Positions 1-10,909 of a DNA stretch of 35,037 nucleotides are shown here, in pieces; within the stretch, counting starts at the first letter, position 1; the number at the start of each line of letters is the position of its first letter. The DNA is from Hymenoscyphus infarciens (lineage: Eukaryota > Ascomycota > Leotiomycetes > Helotiales > Helotiaceae). The notes under the pieces were generated by a model. The model had not been told where the DNA came from and made no database searches. It was given only the letters and a program-made list of their open reading frames with translations. The translations under genes were made by a program, and so were the position numbers. The stretch lies in NCBI GenBank assembly GCA_001414345.1, contig LLCB01000452.1, forward strand, positions 1 to 35,037, read 5' to 3'.

Positions 1-638
1 TTTTATTTTTTCTTCTAAGTACTTTTTAAGTATTATTATACTACTAATATATAGCTAGTATATACTAAAGCTAGTATTAGTTATAATAGAATAGCTTAAG
101 CTACTTAGAACTACTCTAAATAGGTTCTGAACCTTAGAACCTCTCTAAACTATAGCTAGCTATAGCTCTAATTAATTCAATAATTTAGAATAGGTTTAGA
201 ACCTCTCTAAATAGAATTAAAACCTCAGAACCTATTAGAACCTCTCTAAACTATAGCTAGCTATAACTCTAAACATTTCAATGATTTAGAAGAGGTTTAG
301 AACTACTCTAAATAGGTTCTAAACCTTAGAACCTATTAGAACCTTTCTAAACTATAACTAGCTATAGCTCTAATTAATTCAACGATTTAGAAGAGGTTTA
401 GAACCTCTCTAAATAGGATCTAAACCTTAGAACCTCTCTAAATATAATTAGAACCTCTCTAAATAGGTTTAGAACCTTAGAACCTCTTTAAATATAATTA
501 GAACCTCTCTAAATAGGATTAGAACCTTAGAACCTCTTTAAATAAGATCGAATACTATATTAACTCTTACTTAAGCTATTAAAATCGATTTAATACTAAT
601 TTAAACTAGTTTTAAGTAAAAGCAAGTAGGTATATATA
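1..638 (+). mobile_element. X element copy 1 (partial, left arm only)
   Basis: The window starts inside an X element. What is present is the left arm: a T-rich start shared with positions about 4880, 15840 and 22580 (plus strand) and, inverted, about 12510 and 30220. It is followed by GAACCT/AGGTT-type repeats, the palindrome CTATAGCTAGCTATAG, and the terminus AGTAAAAGCAAGTAGGTATA with a TA at 639-640. RIP is close to saturated. It matches X2 at an exact offset of 4,879 bp, so it is the equivalent copy in the upstream unit of the tandem duplication. No coding potential is seen. Confidence 0.85.
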
Positions 639-640
639 TA

Positions 641-1263
641 GCTAGTTAGCTATTTATAGGCTTAAGAAGTAAACTATAAGAGAGACGTAGATAGAGAGAA
701 TTTATTCTCCTCTCTTCTAAACTTAGAAAACGAAATATAATTCTTAGTTATAGATATAATATCTCTTATTCTAAGTAGAAGAATATTAGATAGATTCTAT
801 TTAAAGTTTCTTAAAATAGTTATAGTTTATAAAGTAATAATAGATTATATAAGAAATAAAAGATAAAAATAAATTAATTAACTTAAATAAAAACTAAGAA
901 GCTATCTACTTTATATATATATATAGGCTATATCTAGCCTTCTAGTCTAATACTAGTATAACCTCGAGTCTAAAACTACACTCTAAGTTTAAAACTATAA
1001 ATATAACTAATCTATTAGATAATATTAATCTATATACTTAAATAGTATTTAGTCTGTTAGATAGTATTAATCTATATTAAATATTAATTAGTTTATTAGA
1101 TACTAGTAATCTATATTAGATATTATTTAGTTTATTAGATACTAGTACTCTATATTAGATACCGTTTATCTAGGCTAGAAATCGTTAATCTAGAGATATT
1201 ATACTATACTAGTATAATTAATTATAATTAATTATAAGTATAAGTACTTATTATATACTAACA
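641..1263 (-). mobile_element. copia A 3' LTR, unit 1
   Basis: Read on the minus strand, the reverse transcriptase/RNase H frame ends and is followed by a purine-rich tract (AAGAGAGCG). Then comes TGTTAGTATATAATAAGTAC, a classical TG-start for a Ty1/copia LTR, at position 1263. The LTR runs down to the TA next to X1. Its outer end is not independently defined and may be truncated by X1. It contains a 39-bp tandem repeat. No second LTR of this element exists in the window; its 5' half is missing. Confidence 0.65.
1008..1170. repeat. 39-bp tandem repeat in copia A LTR (about 4 copies)
   Basis: A unit containing CTATTAGATA..TAATCTATATTA repeats with starts near 1011, 1052, 1091 and 1130. The equivalent block in unit 2 lies at about 5887-6050. 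It may be a promoter/enhancer repeat of the retrotransposon U3 region; that role is inferred only from its position in the LTR. Confidence 0.6.
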
Positions 1264-3459
1264 CGCTCTCTTAATAAGTACTTCTATTTAAGTTATTTTA
1301 ATATATTAGTTAAAAGTACTAATCTTTAGTTTTCGCACATTAGTATATAACTTATTATTCCTAGCTATATAAGGAATTATTAGAATTTTATTTTATTAAG
1401 TACTTTAGTAAAGCTATTTACTTTTTAATCTATTAATTTTATATATATTAGATCTATAGTTCCTTTAACTAATAAGTCTCTTATATAGTAGTATTTAATA
1501 GTAATATACTTTATTCTTTTATAATATATAGGGTTATAGCCTAATTATAGAGCTTCTTTATTATTAGTATATAAACTAAATTTCTTTTATTTATAAAAAC
1601 CTAGTTCTTTAACTAAGGCTATTATATAGACAGATTCTTTTAAGGCTATATTTATAGCTATATATTCAGCTTCGGTTATAAATTAAGCTATAATACTTTA
1701 TAGCTTAAAACGCTATATAATTAGTCTCTTAGCTAAGTAAAAAATATATCTAGTAGTTAATTTAACACTATTAATATCACTAGTATAATTAGAGTTATAA
1801 AAGCTACTTATAAAATAGCTAGATATGTCTTTTATTATATATATAATACAATAGTAAATAGTTATTTTTAGATATCTTAATATATACTTAGCTACTATAA
1901 AGTATTCTTTAGAAGAGTTTAATACATATCTTAATAATATAATAGTAGTATAGACAATATCTAGTCTAGTATAAATAAAGATATATAATAGATAGCTAAT
2001 TATTACTTAAAATAGTCTAGTATCTTCTAAACTAGCTTAAAATTAATTTAGTATTAATTTAATCTTAGAATCTATTAGTATATAAATAGAATTATAATTA
2101 AGAAGATTATACTTATCTACTAGTAATACTTTAGATATATATTTTTCTTAGCTTAGTTTAAGTTGTTTATTTTCTCTAATAATATCTATACCTAAGTAGT
2201 CTTTAATAAGACTTAAGTCTTTAATATTAAAGTATTTCTTAAGTTTATTAATAAGACTTTTAATAAGTTCTTTTATAAGTCTAATTATTACTAAGTCGTC
2301 TATATATATATATATATATATACTAGTAGAACAATTCATATATATATATAAATTAGTACTTAGTACTTCAAAGCCTAGTTCTAAAAGTATAGTAACTAGT
2401 ATAGTAAACTAGATTCTAGCTGATTATTTTAATTTATAGAAGGCTTTTAGAAGTTCTAAATATATAATTTAGTTAAGAGGGTTTTTTATATTTTTTAACA
2501 TATTATTATATAACCTAGAGATATATAGATATTTGTTTATTCCTTCTAAAAGAGTAATATTTAGTTTTTCTATATCTATATCCTTTTATATAAAAGCTAA
2601 AACTATATTAATTTTCTATATTATAAAGTTATATAATAGTATTAGAGTAAATAAGAGTTTCTAGCTTATTTACTTAATAACTCTTATAAAAGAGTCTATA
2701 TAGTCTCTTTTATATAACTATTTAAAACCTTTAGTTATAAATTACAATTTAAATTCTATTATACTATTAGATTCTTTTAGTTTATAAACCTATCTTATCT
2801 TAATAGGCTTAGTATCTTTATTAGTATTACTATTAGTAATAATATTCTAAGTTTTTTATTACTTATAAGAGTATTTAATTCCTTTTATATAAATCTAATC
2901 TAGTAGTCTTTATAAGGATTAATATTACTTATAGCTTCTTTATAGCTTTTTAGCTCTAGAATAGTAGTATTAGGTATTTTATTAATAATAACCTTTTTAG
3001 TACTATCGCTCTCTATTTTAGAGTTTAAATAAGCAAGTAATATATAGTAATATATAGCTATTAGTACTTAAAGCTTATTAATTTCTAATATATCTATATC
3101 CCTTTTTATAGGATTAATACGTCTACTTCTTAGTCTAAAGTTTATATTAGAGCCTAACTTTATAATATTATCTTAATCTAATTCATCTTATCCTAATTTA
3201 TTAACGTTATTTATATATATTTCGTTATTTAAGTTATTATCGTTATTATTACTTAACTTCTTATATTCTATAAGAGTAGGACTATTACTCTTTAGATATA
3301 TATTTATATAACTAGTTATTTCTTATAAATAATCTTAATCTATAGACTCTTCTTTTAAGAGTATAGAGTAGTTTTCTTCTATAATAAACTTATCTTTATA
3401 TATAAGGTCTTCTTTTATTATAATATCTCTTATATTAATAACTTTCCTAAGTTCTAGTA
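1264..3459 (-). pseudogene. copia A pol remnant (linker, RT, RNase H), unit 1
   Basis: This is a degenerate Ty1/copia polyprotein. Reading from 3459 downwards, the end of the integrase region and linker (VINIRDIIIKEDLIYKDKF) is followed by the RT. The longest open stretch, 2148-2339, encodes the RT active-site box as YIYIDDLVII and continues to DLSLIKDYLGIDI, the copia motif after YVDDLL. RNase H follows near 1610-1700 (SIIA*FITEAEYIA, stop = former W), then the C-terminus near 1340-1400. Stops are almost all TAA/TAG, as expected from RIP of CAA, CAG and TGG. Gag, protease and the integrase core are absent: the element is cut off by X2 at 3460. Confidence 0.85.
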
Positions 3460-4146
3460 TACTATACTACTAAACTACTATTTATTTAATACTAATTTAA
3501 CTCTAATTTAACTCTAATTCAACTCTAGTTTAAATTAAGGTTAACCTAGGGTTAGATTAGTATTAGAGTAGTTCTATTAGTTTAGAACCGATTTAGAACT
3601 AATTTAGAACTAGTTTAGAACTAGTTTAGAACTAGTTTAGAGAGGTTCTACTAGTTTAGAGCTAGTTTAGAACTAGTTTAGAGCTAGTTTAGAGAGGTTC
3701 TACTAGTTCAAAGCTATTTAGAGCTACTTTAGAACCGATTTAGAGCTAGGTCTAAAAGAGAGCTAAATTAGTTTCTTAATCTATAATACCTTAAACGTAT
3801 CTAATCTAGAGTCAACTTTATATAAATAGTTTTAAACTAGTTTAGAACTAGTTTAAAACTAGTTTAGAAGTAGTTTAGAACAAGGTTAGAGCTAGTTTTA
3901 GGCTAGTATTAAAAAAGAAAAAGAGCTTAAAAAAGAGCTTAAAAAAAGGACTTAAATTTAAAATTACATAATTAGGTATATATTATATAGCTATACTACT
4001 CTTATATAACATGTTTAAATGCCTAAGTCTTACTTCTACTAACTCTACTAATTCTACTAATTATTCTACTAATTAATCTACTAATTGTTTTACTAACCTA
4101 AATAACATTATCCTTATATATATGTCTTAATATAATTAGTTTAATT

Positions 4147-4172
4147 AGTTAGTTAGTTAGTTAGTTAGTTAG
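4147..4172 (+). repeat. (TTAG)n tract, decayed from (TCGG)n
   Basis: In little-mutated X copies this position holds (TCGG)n, or (CCGA)n on the other strand. Here, at 9026-9051 in X3 and at about 21630-21670 in X7, it is (TTAG)n, the result of mutating both cytosines of every CpG. It is not telomeric. Confidence 0.8.
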
Positions 4173-4650
4173 AAACTATAAGGTATATACATTAGTTTAA
4201 GAAGTAAAGGTAGAAATAGTATATATTATAAAAGCAATAGCGACAGCGATAATAACAGCGATAGTAATAATAATAGCGATAACGTAGATAATAAATCCAA
4301 TGCTTCTAATTTACTAGGTAACTAATTCAAGGCTTCTTATTTACTCTACTAAAAGTCTAACTATAAAATATGCCTAAATTATTAAAAAAGAAGAGGTATA
4401 TTATTATTATTATTTAATAATATAGAATTAACTAGGGTAGTAAACGTAATAAATATAACATAGATAATACTAATAAGTAGCTCAATACTAAGTAATAAAT
4501 ATAATATAATAGTAATAAAGAGTTATCGTTATTGTTATTATTATCGTCGTCGTCGTTATTAAAGTGAAGTATTGAAGTCGAAGATGTTAAAGTTAAAGTA
4601 TTAAAGTCGAAGTCGTTAAATTCAAAGGTAGAGGTAGCCTATATACTAGG

Positions 4651-4755
4651 TCTTGGCGGTTACATAGCTAGTTGTACGTAGCGCACCGTGTTCAGCAAGA
4701 GCGACCCTGGTACGAAAGCCACGCCCTACCATGTGACCCACTTTAGTCACGTGAC
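4651..4755 (+). other. RIP-spared island in X2 core
   Basis: From TCTTGGCGGT to AGTCACGTGAC the sequence keeps many CpG and CpA sites (GCGCACCGTG, GCGACCCTGG, CACGTG), although DNA directly on both sides has lost nearly all of them. The same segment is also conserved in X3 (9530-9634), X4 (12655-12765), X8 (about 30400-30490) and, less well, X7 (22375-22460). It has no long open frame. It could be protected chromatin or a bound site, a gene-conversion tract, or chance. Confidence 0.7.
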
Positions 4756-5519
4756 ATATTAAAAACTTATACGCTAGTAGCCCTAAGTTTAAGGACTACT
4801 ATAATATAAAAATTATATAAGGTTTATATGTAAAAAGCCGCTTAAATCGCCTTTAAAAAAAAAACACTCTCTCTAGACTTTTTATTTTTTCTTCTAAGTA
4901 CTTTTTAAGTATTATTATACTACTAATATATAGCTAGTATATACTAAAGCTAGTATTAGTTATAATAGAATAGCTTAAGCTACTTAGAACTACTCTAAAT
5001 AGGTTCCGAACCTTAGAACCTCTCTAAACTATAGCTAGCTATAGCTCTAATTAATTTAACGATTTAGAATAGGTTTAGAACCTCTCTAAATAGAATTAGA
5101 ACCTTAGAACCTATTAGAACCTCTCTAAACTATAGCTAGCTATAGCTTTAAACGTTTCAACGATTTAGAAGAGGTTTAGAACTACTCTAAATAGGTTCTA
5201 AACCTTAAAACCTATTAGAACTTTTCTAAACTATAGCTAGCTATAGCTCTAATTAATTCAACGATTTAAAAGAGGTTTAGAACCTCTCTAAATAGGATCT
5301 AAACCTTAGAACCTCTCTAAATATAATTAGAACTTCTTTAAATAGGTTTAGAATCTTAGAACCTCTCTAAATATAATTAGAACCTCTCTAAATAGAATCA
5401 GAACCTTAAAACCTCTCTAAATAAGATTAAATACTATATTAACTCTTACTTAAGCTATTAAAATTGATTTAATACTAATTTAAACTAGTTTTAAGTAAAA
5501 GTAAGCAGGTATATATATA

Positions 5520-6142
5520 GCTAGTTAGCTATTTATAGGCTTAAGAAGTAAACTATAAGAGAGATATAGATAGAGAGAATTTGTTCTTCTCTCTTCTAAA
5601 CTTAGAAGATAAAATATAATTCTTAGTTATAGATATAATATCTTTTATTCTAAGTAAAGGAATATTAGATAGATTTTATTTAAAGTTTCTTAAAATGGTT
5701 ATAGTTTATAAAGTAATAATAGATTATATAAGAAGTAAAAGATGAAAATAAATTAATTAACTTAAATAAAAACTAAGAAGCTATCTACTCTATATATATA
5801 TATAGGCTATATCTAGCCTTCTAGTCTAATACTAGTATAGTCTCAAGTCTAAAACTATACTCTAAGTTTAAAACTATAAATATAACTAATCTATTAGATA
5901 GTGTTAATCTATATACTTAAATAGTATTTAGTTTATTAGATAATATTAATCTATATTAGATATTAATTAGTCTATTAAATACTAGTAATCTATATTAAAT
6001 ATTATTTAGTCTATTAGATACTAGTACTCTATATTAGATACCGTTTATCTAAGCTAGAAATCGTCGATCTAGAGATATTATACTATACTAGTATAATTAA
6101 TCATAATTAATTACAAGCATAAGTACTTATTATATACTAACA
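5520..6142 (-). mobile_element. copia A 3' LTR, unit 2
   Basis: Second copy of the copia A 3' LTR, 4,879 bp downstream of the first, starting at 6142 (minus strand) with TGTTAGTATATAATAAGTAC. It carries the same 39-bp repeat at about 5887-6050. Differences from unit 1 are mostly C/T and G/A. Confidence 0.65.
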
Positions 6143-8338
6143 CGCTCTCTTAATAAGTACTTCTATTTAAGTTATTTTAACACATTAGTTAAGAGTACTA
6201 ATCTTTAGTTTTTATATATTAGTATATAACTTATTATTCCTAGCTATATAAGGAATTATTAGAATTTTGTTTTATTAAGTGCTTTAATAAAGCTATCTAC
6301 TTTTTAATCTATTAATTTTATATATATTAGATCTATAGTTCCTTTAACTAATAAGTCTCTTATATAGTAGTATTTAATAGTAATATACTTTATTCTTTTA
6401 TAATATATAAGGTTATAGCCTAATTATAGAGCTTCTTTATTATTAGTATATAAACTAAATTTCTTTTATTTATAAAAACCTAGTTCTTTAACTAAGGCTA
6501 TTATATAGACAGATTCTTTTAAAGCTACATTTATAGCTATATATTCAGCTTCGGTTATAGATTAAGCTATAATACTTTATAGCTTAGAACGCTATATAAT
6601 TAGTCCCTTAGCTAAGTAAAAAATATATCTAGTAGTTAATTTAGCACTATTAATATCACTAGCGTAATTAGAGTCGTAAAAGCCGCTTATAAAATAGCTA
6701 GATATATCTTTTATTATATATATAATATAGTAGTAAATAGTTATTTTTAGATATCTTAATATATACTTAGCTACTATAAAGTATTCTTTAGAAGGGTTTA
6801 ATACATATCTTAATAGTATAATAGTAGTATAAGTAATATCTAGTCTAGTATAAATAAAGATATATAATAGATAGCTAATTATTACTTAAAATAGTCTAAT
6901 ATCTTCTAAACTAGCTTAAAATTAATTTAGTATTAATTTAATCTTAGAATTTATTAGTATATAAATAGAATTATAATTAAAGAGATTATACTTATCTACT
7001 AGTAATACTTTAAATATATATTTTTCTTAGCTTAGTTTAAGTTATTTATTTTCTCTAATAATATCTATACTTAAATAGTTTTTAATAAGATCTAAGTCTT
7101 TAATATTAAAGTATTTCTTAAGTTTATTAATAAGACTTTTAATAAGTTCTTCTATAAGTCTAATTATTACTAAGTTATTTATATATATATATATATATAT
7201 ACTAGTAGAACGATTTATATATATATATAAATTAGTACTTAGTATTTTAAAGCCTAGTTCTAAAAGTATAGTAACTAGTATAGTAAACTAGATTCTAGCT
7301 AATTATTTTAATTTATAGAAGGCTTTTAGAAGTTTTAAATATATAATTTAGTTAAGAGGGTTTTTTATATTTTTTAACATATTATTATATAACCTAGAAA
7401 TATATAGATATTTATTTATTCCTTTTAGAAGAGTAATATTTAGTCTTTCTATATTTATATCCCTTTATATAAAAGCTAAAACTATATCGATTTTCTATAT
7501 TATAAAGTTATATAATAGTACTAGGGTGAATAAGAGTTTCTAGCTTATTTACTTAATAACTCTTATAAAAGAGTTTATATAGTCTCTTCTATATAACTAT
7601 TTAAAACCTTTAGTTATAAATTATGATTTAAATTCTATTATACTATTAGATTCTTTTAGTTTATAAACCTATCTTATCTTAATAGGCTTAGTATCTTTAC
7701 TAGTATTACTATTAGTAATAATATTCTAAGTTTTTTATTACTTATAAGAGTATTTAATTCCTTTTATATAGATTTAATCTAGTAGTTTTTATAAGGATTA
7801 ATATTACTTATAGCTTCTTTATAGCTTTTTAGCTCTAGAATAGTAATATTAGATATTTTATTAATAATAACCTTTTTAGTACTATTGTTCTCTATTTTAA
7901 AGTTTAAATAAGTAAGTAATACGTAGTAATATATAGCTATTAGTACTTAAAGCTTATTAATTTCTAATATATTTATATCCCTTTCTATAGGATTAACATA
8001 TCTACTTCTTAGTCTAAAGTTTATATTAGAGCCTAACTTTATAATATTATCTTAACCTAATTTATCTTATCTTAATTTATTAATATTATCTATATATATT
8101 TTGTTATTTAAGTTATTGTTGTTATTATTACTTAACTCTTTATATTCTATAAGAGTAGAACTATTACTCTCTAGACGTATATTTATATAACTAGTTATTT
8201 CTTATAGATAATCCTAATTTATAAACTCTTTTTTTAAGAGTATAGAGTAGTTTTCTTTTATAATAAACTTATCTTTATATATAAGGTCTTTTTTTATTAT
8301 AACATCTCTTATATTAATAACTTTCCTAAGTTCTAGTA
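6143..8338 (-). pseudogene. copia A pol remnant (linker, RT, RNase H), unit 2
   Basis: Tandem copy of the pol fragment at 1264-3459 with the same domain order and the same truncation next to X. The RT box lies near 7170-7205. Here the aspartate codons are further damaged (gtcgtc to ttattt on the plus strand), so the box no longer reads YIDD and no long open stretch survives. RNase H is near 6490-6580. It is non-functional. Independent RIP after the duplication explains the different damage in the two units. Confidence 0.85.
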
Positions 8339-8340
8339 TA

Positions 8341-10169
8341 CTATACTACTAAACCGCTATTTACTTAATACTAATTTAACTCTAATTTAACTCTGATTTA
8401 ACTCTAGTTTAAATTAAGGTTAACCTAGAGTTAAATTAGTATTAAAGTAGTTCTATTAGTTTAGAACTGATTTAGAACTGATTTAGAACTAGTTTAGAAC
8501 TAGTTTAGAACTAGTTTAAAGAGGTTCTACTAGTTCAGAGCTAGTTTAGAACCAGTTTAGAGCTAGTTTAGAGAGGTTCTACTAGTTTAGAGCTATTTAG
8601 AGCTACTTTAGAACTGATTTAGAGCTAGGTCTAAAAGAGAGCTAAATTAGTTTCTTAATCTATAATACCTTAAACGTATCTAATCTAGAGTCGACTTTAT
8701 ATAAATAGTTCTAAACTAGTTTAGAACTAGTTTAGAACTAGTTTAAAAGTAGTTTAGAACAAGGTTAAAGCTAGTTTTAGGCTAGTACTAAAAAAGAAAA
8801 AGAACTTAAAAAAGAGCTTAAAAAAAGAACTTAAATTTAAAATCATGTAATTAGGTATATATTATATAGCTATACTACTCTTATATAACATGCCTAAATA
8901 CCTAAGTCCTACTTTTACTAACTCTACTAATTCTACTAATTATTCTACTAATTAATCTACTAATTATTTTACTAACCTAAATAACGTTATCCTTATATAT
9001 ATGCCTTAATATGATTAGTTTAATTAGTTAGTTAGTTAGTTAGTTAGTTAGAAACTATAAAGTACGTATGTTAGTTTAGGAAGTAAGAGTAGAAATAGTA
9101 TGTACTATAAAAGTAATAGTGATAGTGATAGCGATAGTAATAGTAATAATAATAGTAATAACATAGATAATAAATCTAATGCTTCTAATTTACTAAGTAA
9201 CTAATTTAAAGCTTCTTATTCGCTCTACTAAAAGTCTAACTATGAAATATACCTAAATCGTTGAAAAAGAAGAGGTATGTTATTATTATTATTTAATAAC
9301 GTAGAATTAACTAGGGTAGTAAACGTAACGAATACGACGTAGATAATGCTAATAAGTAGCCCGATACTGAGTAATAAATGCGATATAATAGTAATAGAGA
9401 GTTATTATCGTCGTCGTCGTCGTCGTCGTCGTTATCGTCGAAGTAAAGTATCGAAGTCGAAGATGTCGAAGTCGAAGTGTCGAAGTCGAAGTCGTCGAAT
9501 TCGAAGGTGGGGGTGGCCCGTGCGCTAGGTCTTGGCGGTTACGTAGCTAGTTGTACGTAGCGCACCGTGTTCGGCAAGAGCGACCCTGGTACGAAAGCCA
9601 CGCCCCACCATGTGACCCACTTTAGTCACGTGACTTCTATTTTTTGTAGGCTAGTAGCCCTATTTATAAGGATTATTAATATATAATTACTAATTAAAGT
9701 TTATATGTAAAAAGTCTCTTAAATTGCCTTTGAAAAAAAAAACACTCTCTCTAGACTTTTTATTTTTTCTTCTAAGTACTTTATTTTAGACATATTTTTT
9801 AAACTAAGTTAAGAGCTAGATTATAAGTTAGTTTATAATTTTAAATCGTTTTATAAATCGGTTTCTTACTTTAAATCGTTTTATAAATCACCTTAAATCG
9901 TTTTATAAATCGGTTTCTTACTTTGAATCGTTTTATAAATCACCTTAAATCGTTTTATGAATCGGTTTCTTACTTTGAATCGTTTTATAAATCGGCTTAA
10001 ATTACCTTGAATCGTTTTATGAATCGGTTTCTTACTTTGAATCGTTTTATAAATCGGCTTAAATTACTTTAAATCGTTTTATAAAACGTATTAATATCTT
10101 GAACCGGTATTAAACCGGTATTAAGTCTAAGTTGATACTAGCTCAAAACCCTAGTAGAGGGCATGTAAG
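8341..10169 (+). mobile_element. X element copy 3 (1,829 bp, hybrid left arm)
   Basis: Starts CTATACTACTAAACCGCTA after TA (8339-8340) and matches X2 base for base in spacing up to 9634. After that it carries a different left segment: similar through the A-run and CTCTCTCTAGAC (about 9745-9782), then an unrelated arm with a minisatellite (9842-10087). It ends GAGGGCATGTAAG followed by TA (10170-10171), resembling the usual end GCGGGCATATACG-TA. I therefore read it as complete but chimeric. The core is only lightly mutated (GTC repeats at about 9408-9434, GAAGTC repeats, conserved island 9530-9634). Confidence 0.75.
9842..10087. repeat. minisatellite in X3 left arm, 9 monomers
   Basis: Nine copies of AATCGTTTTATAAATCGG alternate with two spacers (TTTCTTACTT and ACCTTA or CTTAAATTAC), giving dimers of about 52-62 bp. 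The 14-base centre CGTTTTATAAATCG is a near-palindrome (12 of 14 positions match its own reverse complement). It occupies the place where other X copies have GAACCT repeats. Confidence 0.85.
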
Positions 10170-10909
10170 TAGTTATACTAAGTATACTAAGAGAGAGAAG
10201 AAAGTAACTACTAAACCTAGATTTAAAGATAATAAAGAAGCTATTTATATTACTATCTAGTAATATATTACTAAGATAGAAGCTCTTAATATAGACTCTA
10301 AAAAAGAGAACGAAGATAAGATAAAGAGTAATACTAATTTACTATCTTTCTTAGATATCTTATTAATACTACTATATTATATTAAGAAACTCTCTAATCT
10401 TACTTCTAATATATTCTTACTATTCTTAATAAGCCTTAATTATCTTTTAATTACTATATATATACTATCTAATAAGGCTAAGAATGATAGTCTTATAACT
10501 TAGAGTAATATTAAATTAGATAATAGTAGAAGCCTTCTTTAATCTCTATCTCTACTACTCTTACTTTAATATAGCTGTCCTATTATACTACTATTACTAA
10601 GTAAGAAGAAGAAAAAGAAGCTAGGATTAAGTAGATAGAATAAGTATTAAAGGCTCTCTAACTTCTATATTAGTATTTACTTTACCTAAAACGCTAATAA
10701 ATAGAGAAACGCTATTCTATAACCAACGCTAGCATAGGTACTATGCTAGCGTATAAAATTAGCGATATTTCAACATATTCACTCTTACTAGAAAACAATC
10801 GCTACTACCTTCCTAAAAAGGACTAGTCCTATCTAAAAAAGTGAATTTATACTAAGAGGCTATAGATACGTAAAATCGGTTGAAAAGAGTAAATAAAGCT
10901 TATAATAAT
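10170..10909. other. degenerate DNA between X3 and the MULE remnant
   Basis: No recognised gene. On the plus strand, 10168-10500 reads as a charged, protein-like stretch (TKREKKVTTKPRFKDNKEAI, later KIEALNIDSKKENEDKIK). About 79 codons without a stop follow the double stop near 10258. It could be a second reading frame of the host element or a chance run. Within 10500-10909 neither strand gives a convincing frame. A hairpin lies at 10726-10752. Confidence 0.4.
10726..10752. repeat. perfect 11-bp inverted repeat (hairpin)
   Basis: ACGCTAGCATA, 5-base loop GGTAC, TATGCTAGCGT. The arms keep two CpG sites each side in an otherwise strongly mutated area. It is not followed by a T-run, and no other copy was noticed in the window. 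Function unknown. Confidence 0.8.

Larger units (their letters stand above)
3462..5517 (+). mobile_element. X element copy 2 (2,056 bp)
   Basis: Complete in outline: the start CTATACTACTAAACTACTA is the RIP form of CTGTACTGCCGAACCGCTA, the end is GGTATATATA (from GGCATATACG), and there is a TA on each side (3460-3461, 5518-5519). The right arm has GAACTAGTTT repeats (3585-3900). The core carries (TTAG)n at 4147-4172, decayed GTC and GAAGTC blocks, and an unmutated island at 4651-4755. The left arm runs from about 4880. Its flanks are copia A sequences that are not adjacent in a copia element (integrase/RT linker on one side, 3' LTR on the other), because X2 sits at the duplication junction. 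Confidence 0.85.
1..9634. repeat. 4,879-bp direct tandem duplication (X + copia A)
   Basis: Positions 1 and 4880, 638 and 5517, 1263 and 6142, 3462 and 8341, and 4748 and 9627 are equivalent points, all separated by exactly 4,879 bp. The units therefore differ by substitutions, overwhelmingly C/T and G/A, with no net indel at these checkpoints. Homology breaks just after 9634, inside the X3 core, where X3 continues with a different left segment. The array may extend upstream of the window. Inference: duplication by unequal exchange between X copies, followed by independent RIP of each unit. Confidence 0.85.

Noticed and set aside
4147..4172. Telomeric repeat
   Set aside because: The unit is TTAG, not TTAGGG, and it aligns with TCGG in unmutated copies.
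3462..5517. X elements as LTRs of copia A (TG...CA-like ends either side of pol)
   Set aside because: Copia A has its own TG-start LTR at 1263/6142, and the X8 empty site shows TA duplication rather than a 5-bp one.
9842..10087. Centromere satellite
   Set aside because: Only nine monomers, located inside an X arm; the AT-rich state is explained by RIP.
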